A stretch of 6,597 nucleotides of DNA. Source: DATAYA01 sp036272815. GTDB lineage: Bacteria > Pseudomonadota > Alphaproteobacteria > Acetobacterales > Acetobacteraceae. Made by a program: the position numbers and the translations under genes. The stretch is from assembly GCA_036272815.1 (NCBI GenBank), contig DATAYA010000216.1:1-6597 (forward strand), read 5' to 3'. The notes under the pieces were generated by a model. It ran no database searches. It saw only the letters and a list, made by a program, of their open reading frames with translations, and was not told the DNA's origin. The number at the start of each line of letters is the position of its first letter. Within the stretch, counting starts at the first letter, position 1. Positions 1 through 4,709 of this stretch are shown piece by piece.

Positions 1-457
1 CCAGCGCGACGCGCTGCTGCTGGCCGCCGGAGAGCTCCGCCGGGTAGCGCTCGGCGAGATGGCCGAGCCGCACCACGTCGAGCATCTCGGTCACCTTCTT
101 CCGCACCGTGTCGCGGTCCAGCTTGCGCAGGCGGAGGCCGAAGGCGACGTTCTCGCCGATCGTCATGTTCGGCCACACGGCGTAGCTCTGGAAGATCATC
201 GACATCTGCCGCTTCTCCGGCGGCAGCACCCATTGCGGCGATGAGATCACCTCGCCGTCGAGGCGGATCGTGCCGCCGGTCGGCGGGGTGAAGCCGGCGA
301 TCATGCGCAGCGTGGTGGTCTTGCCGCAGCCGGACGGGCCGAGCAGCGAGACGAACTCGCCGGTCGCGATGTCGAGATCGAGGCGCTCGACCGCCGTATA
401 GCTGCCGAAGGTGCAGGTAAGCTGCTCCATCGACAGCCGCATCCGAGAGCTTGTCAT
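1..457 (-). CDS. ABC transporter ATP-binding subunit (PotA/FbpC-like), 3' end cut off by the window
   Basis: This is the cytoplasmic ATPase that powers the adjacent importer. The first 152 residues are visible and read as a clean ABC domain: Walker A GPSGCGKTT at residues 40-48, Q-loop FQSYAVWPNMT at 89-99, and the signature LSGGQQQRVAL at 142-152, where the window ends. Walker B, the H-loop and any C-terminal TOBE domain lie outside. The family is normally about 340-370 residues, so less than half is seen. I chose the ATG at 457 because its ATGA overlaps the permease TGA (456-454) and a GAGG sits 5 nt upstream (466-463); in-frame ATGs at residues 6 and 10 are alternatives. The overlap implies translational coupling with the permease. 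Sequence style matches the iron/polyamine/thiamine-type importers, but ATPases of this class do not define the substrate. Confidence 0.95.
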   Translation of the reverse strand, partial: MTSSRMRLSMEQLTCTFGSYTAVERLDLDIATGEFVSLLGPSGCGKTTTLRMIAGFTPPTGGTIRLDGEVISSPQWVLPPEKRQMSMIFQSYAVWPNMTIGENVAFGLRLRKLDRDTVRKKVTEMLDVVRLGHLAERYPAELSGGQQQRVAL

Positions 458-2196
458 GAGCGCCTCAGCATGAAATCGCGTCCCACCAGCCGGTAGCCGA
501 GCGCCACAATCAGGATCGTCGCGCTCAGCAGGAAGAATCCGAGGGCCGCCAGCGTCTCGAAGCTGCCGTTCTCGCTGAGGTCGAGCATCATCATCGAGAT
601 CACCCGCGTATGCGCGGCCACAAGGAAGATCGCGGTGCTGAGTTCGCGCGTCGCCGGGATGAACACCAGCAGCCACGACCCGACCAGGCTCTTCTTCAGC
701 AGCGGCACCACCACCTGCGCCACGGCGCGCAGCCGGCTGCCGCCGAGGATGCGCACCGCATCCTCCATCTCCGGGTTGAGCGAGCGCAACCCCGCCGTGC
801 AGTTCACGTAGGCGATCGGCAGGAAGCGCGTGCTGAAGCCCAGCACCAGGATCGTCGCCGTGCCATACAGCGAGACCGGCGGTCCCGACCACGCGGAATA
901 GAAGCCGATCGCCAGCACGATCCCCGGGACCACCAGCGGCAGCATGCTGAGCCCGGTCAACGCGCCGCCGAAGCGCGACAGGCGGCGGGTGACGACATAG
1001 GCGGTTATCAGCGCGAGCGCCACGGCGAGGCAGGCGCTGGCGGCAGAATAGGTGAAGCTGTGGATGATCGTCGCGCGCGAATCCGCATCCGAAAGCAGCG
1101 CCGTGAAATTGTTCAGCGTCAGGTTCGACCATTGGAATCCGAGCCCCCAGGCGCGCGCGAACGCGGCCTGCGCCAGCGCCGCGAACGGCAGGAACACGGC
1201 CAGCGTAATGACGGACAGCGCATACCCGAACATCGCCCACCGCCAGCCGCCGAGCAGCGTCGGCCGCCGCACGCCGCCCTTGCCGGTGAGTGCGACATAA
1301 CCGCGGCGGCCGAGCACCCGGCGCTGGACCATGAACAGAGCGACGGTGACGAGCACCAGCGGGATGGCATAGGCCGCCGCCGCCTCCGCGCGCACCGGGA
1401 ACTCGAAGAACTGCCACAGCACCAGCGTCATGATGTGGATGCGCGCCGGCAGCGCGATGATCGCGGGCGTGCCGAACAGTGCCACCGTGTCGAGGAACAC
1501 GACGATGGCACCGCCGATGATCGCCGGCATCACCAGCGGCAGCGTGATCCGGAAAATCGTCCGCAGATTGCCGGCGCCGAGGATGTTCGCCGCCTCCTCC
1601 ATCTCCGAGGAGACACGATCGAGCGCGTCCGCGGTGAACACGAAGATGTAGGGGAACGCGTACAGCGCCGTCACCACCACGAGACCGCCGAAGCTGTAGA
1701 TGTCGAACAGCCCGTTCGTGGCGCCGGTCAGCGCCATCCAGGCTCGGTTGAGCCAGCCGGCGTTCGGCCCGGCCAGCAGAATCCAGGCAATGGCGCCGAG
1801 ATAAGGCGGCGTGATGAAGGCGCCGAGCACGAAGACCTGGATGAAGCGCTTGCCCGGCATGTCGGTGCGCGAGATGCCCCAGGCCATCGGCACCGCGAGC
1901 ACGCCGGAGAGTGCCGTGGTCGCGAGCGCATACAGCAGCGTGTTGCCCAGCGCACGCAGGTCCGAGAGGTGGCCGTAGGCGATCGCGTAATTGTCGAACG
2001 TGAACGCGCCGGTGTCGGTCGAGCGGAAGCTCGATGCGATCAGCGACACGACGGGGCTGCCAACCAGGAACAGCAGCACCAGCGCCGCCGCGACCCACAC
2101 CAGGGTGGTCGCCTCCAAGCGCCGGACGCGCGCCGACAATCCGCCCCGCGGTCGCGGGAGCACTGCCGGCGACGCCTGCTCGTGCGTGACGCTCAT
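454..2196 (-). CDS. Fused double-domain ABC transporter permease (iron/FbpB-type architecture)
   Basis: This inner-membrane permease forms the whole translocation channel in one chain, as in FbpB/AfuB and ThiP. Numbered from an upstream GTG at 2214 it has 586 residues; from the ATG at 2196 it has 580. About twelve hydrophobic segments are visible in two sets of six (roughly residues 38-298 and 326-577 in the 586 numbering), joined by a short basic linker with GRRGY and GKGGVRR. Each half has an EAA coupling loop that docks on the ATPase: EMEEAANILGAG at 204-215 and EMEDAVRILGGS at 482-493. Both are followed by the expected proline-containing helix. I prefer the ATG at 2196 because the GTGs at 2214 and 2202 lie inside a tandem repeat and none has a good ribosome binding site. 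It is second in the operon, 31 bp after the binding protein, and its stop overlaps the ATPase start. The substrate class is not fixed by this protein. Confidence 0.95.
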   Translation of the reverse strand: MSVTHEQASPAVLPRPRGGLSARVRRLEATTLVWVAAALVLLFLVGSPVVSLIASSFRSTDTGAFTFDNYAIAYGHLSDLRALGNTLLYALATTALSGVLAVPMAWGISRTDMPGKRFIQVFVLGAFITPPYLGAIAWILLAGPNAGWLNRAWMALTGATNGLFDIYSFGGLVVVTALYAFPYIFVFTADALDRVSSEMEEAANILGAGNLRTIFRITLPLVMPAIIGGAIVVFLDTVALFGTPAIIALPARIHIMTLVLWQFFEFPVRAEAAAAYAIPLVLVTVALFMVQRRVLGRRGYVALTGKGGVRRPTLLGGWRWAMFGYALSVITLAVFLPFAALAQAAFARAWGLGFQWSNLTLNNFTALLSDADSRATIIHSFTYSAASACLAVALALITAYVVTRRLSRFGGALTGLSMLPLVVPGIVLAIGFYSAWSGPPVSLYGTATILVLGFSTRFLPIAYVNCTAGLRSLNPEMEDAVRILGGSRLRAVAQVVVPLLKKSLVGSWLLVFIPATRELSTAIFLVAAHTRVISMMMLDLSENGSFETLAALGFFLLSATILIVALGYRLVGRDFMLRRS

Positions 2197-2228
2197 GCGC
2201 ACGTCCGGGCGCACGTCCGGGCGCGCAT
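2193..2228 (-). other. 11-codon mini-ORF bridging the binding-protein stop and the permease start
   Basis: Read on the minus strand, an ATG at 2228-2226 overlaps the binding-protein stop as TGATG, runs eleven codons (M R A R T C A R T C A), and ends at a TGA (2195-2193) that overlaps the preferred permease ATG as ATGA. The peptide contains the four-residue repeat A-R-T-C twice because it is encoded by the tandem repeat. It could act as a reinitiation bridge for coupled translation, or be a chance result of two junction overlaps. No separate ribosome binding site is visible, and nothing suggests a functional peptide product. Confidence 0.15.
2197..2220. repeat. Perfect 12-bp tandem repeat, two copies
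   Basis: The plus-strand unit gcgcacgtccgg occurs at 2197-2208 and again at 2209-2220, and the next four bases (2221-2224) begin a third copy. It fills the gap between the binding-protein stop (2228) and the permease ATG (2196). Twelve bases is a whole number of codons, so copy-number change would not shift frame. Each copy carries an in-frame GTG for the permease (2214 and 2202 on the minus strand), which makes the true start ambiguous. Confidence 0.9.
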
Positions 2229-3277
2229 CATCCGAATGTGCTGCGCCATTTCTGCTTGTCCCCGGGCAGCAGCTTCTCGATATCCGCGAGGCTTGGCGCG
2301 AACGTCTTGATCTCGGCGAGCGACTTCGCGCCGGCCGGCGGCTTCACCTCCGGGCGCAGCGGCTGCTCGAAACCGTCCGCCAGGATCTGCGAGTATTCCG
2401 GCCCGGCCAGGAACTCCATGAACAGCTTCGCGGCGTTCGGGCTGTGCGAGCCCTTCAGGATCGCCGAGGGCGACGGGTCGATCAGCGTGCTGGAGGTCGG
2501 GTAATTGACCGACAGCGGGTTGCCCTTGGCGGCACTGCGCAGCGCCGATGACGGGTTGCCGGCGGCGACGCTCCGCTCGCCCGAGTTCAGCACCGTCACC
2601 GCATCGTCGATCGAGCGGCCGATCAGCGGGTTGAGTTTCGCCAGCTTGTCGAAGTAGCTCCACCCGTATTTCTGCGTCATCCCCACGGTCCAGACGCCGA
2701 CCAGGCCGCTGTAGTTCGGGCTGCCGAAGGTGATCTGGTTCTTCCACTTCGCATCCGTCAGGTCCGGCCAGTCCTTCGGCGCGTCCGCCGCATGGACGCG
2801 GCGGTGGTTGTAGAGCAGCACGACCTGCCCCACCCAGCTCACCTGATAGTAGCCGCCGCCGTTGAACGCCTGCAGCGACTTCACGAGGCCCTGGGCATTC
2901 TCGGCGGTATATTTCACCAGCAGCTTCTTGCCGATCAGATACGTCATCTGGCTGGCATCGGTGGTGGTGAACACGTCCGCCTCCGGGGCGCCGCCGCGCA
3001 TGTCCTGCAGCACGCGCTGGAACGCGACGTCCGATGTGGTCTTGGTCACGCTGACGCTGATCCCGGGATACATCGCCGTGAAGGCGTGGGCGATCTTCTC
3101 GCACAGCGGCTGATCGAGGATCCCGGAGTACCAGGTCACCTGGCCTTCTTTCTTCGCCGCCGCGTAGAGCTGCTTTTTGGAGCCACTCTCGTCGGTGCCC
3201 TGCGCACGCGCAGCGCCCGAGGCGAGCGCCAGCCCCGCTCCCGCGCTCAGCAGGACCGTCCTTCGCGAAATCGCCAT
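2228..3277 (-). CDS. Periplasmic ABC transporter substrate-binding protein, family 1 (iron-type fold), Tat-like signal
   Basis: This 349-residue protein should capture the substrate in the periplasm for the fused permease downstream. Residues 1-25 form a signal peptide: SRRTVLL at 4-10 resembles a twin-arginine motif, then a hydrophobic stretch and a likely cut after A-R-A (25/26). The mature part has the usual landmarks: EGQVTWYSG at 44-52, APEADVFTTTDASQ at 97-110, ITFGSPNYSG at 182-191, and the C-lobe stretch SPSAILKGSHSPNAAKLFMEFL at 269-290. These match the family that includes FbpA/AfuA and 2-aminoethylphosphonate or other organic-anion binders. The segment corresponding to the FbpA tyrosine pair reads GNPSSALR (240-247), with no tyrosine, so ferric binding of the FbpA kind is unlikely. 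The ATG at 3277 is preceded by GGGAGGAGAA (3293-3284), an excellent ribosome binding site. It is first in a three-gene operon. Ligand unknown. Confidence 0.93.
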   Translation of the reverse strand: MAISRRTVLLSAGAGLALASGAARAQGTDESGSKKQLYAAAKKEGQVTWYSGILDQPLCEKIAHAFTAMYPGISVSVTKTTSDVAFQRVLQDMRGGAPEADVFTTTDASQMTYLIGKKLLVKYTAENAQGLVKSLQAFNGGGYYQVSWVGQVVLLYNHRRVHAADAPKDWPDLTDAKWKNQITFGSPNYSGLVGVWTVGMTQKYGWSYFDKLAKLNPLIGRSIDDAVTVLNSGERSVAAGNPSSALRSAAKGNPLSVNYPTSSTLIDPSPSAILKGSHSPNAAKLFMEFLAGPEYSQILADGFEQPLRPEVKPPAGAKSLAEIKTFAPSLADIEKLLPGDKQKWRSTFG

Positions 3278-3445
3278 CGCTCGTTCTCCTCCCGTGATTT
3301 TTGTTGGGCGGGATGCGTCCGCCGCCTCGGTGTGCCGTATCGCGTGCCGCCAAGGGTGGCGCGCGGCCCGGTCTTCTGTCAACGTCGCCTGCCGCGCACA
3401 GACCGTCGCGCACGGCTGCAATCGCTCAGGTGAAAGGCCCCGACG
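3278..3445. promoter_or_regulatory. Divergent intergenic region between the importer operon and the CoA transferase operon
   Basis: These 168 bp separate two genes that start away from each other, so promoters for both directions should lie here. On the minus strand there is an exact TTGACA hexamer (3382-3377), about 100 nt upstream of the binding-protein ATG, but the positions 16-18 nt further on are GC-rich and give no convincing -10 box. On the plus strand I see no good promoter match. Ribosome binding sites are visible at both ends: GGGAGGAGAA (3293-3284, minus) and AAAGG (3433-3437, plus). A 7-bp direct repeat cgcgcac occurs at 3393-3399 and 3407-3413, but in such GC-rich DNA it may be chance. 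No regulator gene is in view. Confidence 0.5.
3377..3382 (-). promoter_or_regulatory. Candidate -35 element (TTGACA) for the importer operon
   Basis: The exact sigma-70-type -35 hexamer TTGACA is read on the minus strand in the divergent intergenic region and points toward the binding-protein gene. The matching -10 position is not recognisable; the best spacing gives a CACCCT-like sequence. A transcript from here would have a leader of roughly 70 nt. Confidence 0.25.
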
Positions 3446-4630
3446 ATGACGCAAGCGTCCTCCGCTCTCGCGCGCTTCATGGTGCTGGACCTCACACGTG
3501 TCCGCTCCGGTCCGACCTGCGTGCGCCAGCTCGCCGACTGGGGTGCCGACGTCATCAAGATCGAGATGCCGGAGGGGCTGGATGCGGGCGACCCCATGGG
3601 AGGCCCGCGGCAGGGACCGGACTTCCAGAACCTGCATCGCAACAAGCGGGCGATGACGCTGAACCTCAAGGAGCCCGACGGCGTCGCCATTCTCAAGCAG
3701 CTGGCCGAACGGGCCGATGTGGTCGTGGAGAACTTCAGGCCCGACGTCAAGCAACGGCTCGGCGTCGACTACGAGGCGCTGTCGGCGGTCAATCCGCGCC
3801 TCGTCTATGCCTCGATCAGCGGCTTCGGCCAGGACGGCCCCTATGCCGACCGTCCGGGCTTCGACCAGATCGCGCAGGGCATGGGCGGGCTGATGTCGAT
3901 CACCGGCCTGCCGGGACAAGGGCCGGTGCGGGTCGGCATCCCGATCGCCGATCTCTGCGCCGGCATCTTCGCAGCACAAGGCATCCTGGTGGCGCTGCTC
4001 GAGCGCGAGGCCAGCGGACGCGGGCAATGGGTGCAGACCTCATTGCTGCAAGCACAAATCTTCATGCTCGATTTCCAGGCGGCGCGCTGGCTGATGGCGC
4101 ACGAGGTCGCAGGCCAGGCCGGCAACAACCATCCGACCAGCATCCCGACCGGCGTCTATCGCACCCGCGACGGCTACATGAACATTGCCGCGACCGGCCA
4201 GCGCATCTGGGAGCGGTTGGCGCGCACGCTCGGCGCCCCGGCCTGGCTCGACGATCCGCGCTACGCCACCGCCGCCGCGCGCAGCGAGAACCGCGACGCG
4301 CTGCACGCCGAGATCGAGGAGCACACGAGGCAGGGCGACACCGCCGCATGGATCGAGCGGCTGAACGACGCCGGCATCCCCTGCGGGCCGATCAACAGCA
4401 TCGACCAGGTCTTCGCCGATGCGCAGGTCAGGCATCTCGGGATCGCCCGCAACCTGGATGACGGACGCGCCTCCGCCGACTACGTCGGCCAGCCGATGAC
4501 GCTGAGCCGCACGCCGAGCAGCATTGCGAGCCACCCGCCGGCACTCGGCGCCGACACCGACGCGATCCTGCGCGATCTCGGCCTCGGTGCCGACGCGATC
4601 TCGAGGTTGCGGGAACGCCGGATCGTCTGA
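3446..4630 (+). CDS. Family III CoA transferase (CaiB/BaiF family)
   Basis: This 394-residue cytoplasmic enzyme should move CoA from a donor acyl-CoA to a carboxylic acid through an aspartyl-CoA anhydride intermediate. Its length is typical of the family. Visible landmarks are MVLDLTRVRSGPTC at 12-25, LADWGADVIKIE at 29-40, NLHRNKRAMTLNLK at 62-75, VVENFRPDVKQRLGVDYEAL at 93-112, the SGFGQDGPY loop at 125-133, and GIPIADLCAG at 164-173, where Asp169 occupies the catalytic position known from formyl-CoA transferase and CaiB. The C-terminal part has the usual AGIPCGPINSIDQVFADAQV stretch (about 310-329). The ATG at 3446 has AAAGG at 3433-3437. It is the first gene of the plus-strand group, divergent from the importer and 79 bp before the HyuA gene, which suggests that it activates an acid made by, or fed to, the HyuA enzyme. 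Substrates cannot be assigned; formyl-CoA/oxalate, carnitine and dicarboxylate transferases all share these motifs. Confidence 0.95.
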   Translation: MTQASSALARFMVLDLTRVRSGPTCVRQLADWGADVIKIEMPEGLDAGDPMGGPRQGPDFQNLHRNKRAMTLNLKEPDGVAILKQLAERADVVVENFRPDVKQRLGVDYEALSAVNPRLVYASISGFGQDGPYADRPGFDQIAQGMGGLMSITGLPGQGPVRVGIPIADLCAGIFAAQGILVALLEREASGRGQWVQTSLLQAQIFMLDFQAARWLMAHEVAGQAGNNHPTSIPTGVYRTRDGYMNIAATGQRIWERLARTLGAPAWLDDPRYATAAARSENRDALHAEIEEHTRQGDTAAWIERLNDAGIPCGPINSIDQVFADAQVRHLGIARNLDDGRASADYVGQPMTLSRTPSSIASHPPALGADTDAILRDLGLGADAISRLRERRIV

Positions 4631-4709
4631 CCGGCGCGCGCGCGTACGCGCATTGCACCGCAGCAGGAACCGGGCGCAAGCTGACGCGAGCGACTTCGAG
4701 GAATGCGGG
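4631..4709. other. 79-bp gap between the CoA transferase and HyuA genes
   Basis: The gap holds the HyuA ribosome binding site (GAGGAA, 4698-4703) and a perfect 12-bp palindrome gcgcgtacgcgc (4640-4651). The palindrome leaves at most a four-base-pair stem around a four-base loop and has no T-run after it, so it is not a convincing terminator. I see no -35/-10 pair, so cotranscription of the two genes is the simplest reading. Confidence 0.5.

Noticed and set aside
59..244. Plus-strand 61-codon frame opposite the ATPase gene
   Set aside because: The minus strand encodes a clear ABC ATPase with Q-loop and signature motif here; the plus frame is H/R/L-rich with no recognisable feature.
610..2310. 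Long plus-strand open frame (566 codons) opposite the permease
   Set aside because: The translation is rich in R, H, Q, E and G with no domain or hydrophobic pattern, typical of an antisense frame in GC-rich DNA; the opposite strand has a clear 12-helix permease.
2193..3413. Minus-strand 406-codon frame overlapping the binding-protein gene
   Set aside because: It is an R/G/A-rich out-of-frame shadow of the binding protein, which has the signal peptide, ribosome binding site and family motifs. Only its last 11 codons are of interest, as the junction mini-ORF.
3393..3413. Direct repeat cgcgcac spaced 14 bp apart in the divergent region, as an operator
   Set aside because: Seven GC-rich bases repeated twice are likely by chance here; there is no dyad symmetry and no conservation data to support it.
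3278..4027. Upstream extension of the binding-protein frame to a start at 4027
   Set aside because: The extension runs antisense through the CoA transferase and would bury the signal peptide; the ATG at 3277 has a strong ribosome binding site and places the signal peptide at the N-terminus.
4640..4651. Perfect palindrome gcgcgtacgcgc after the CoA transferase stop, as a terminator or operator
   Set aside because: The stem is at most four base pairs with a usable loop, there is no T-run, and such alternating GC palindromes are common in this base composition.
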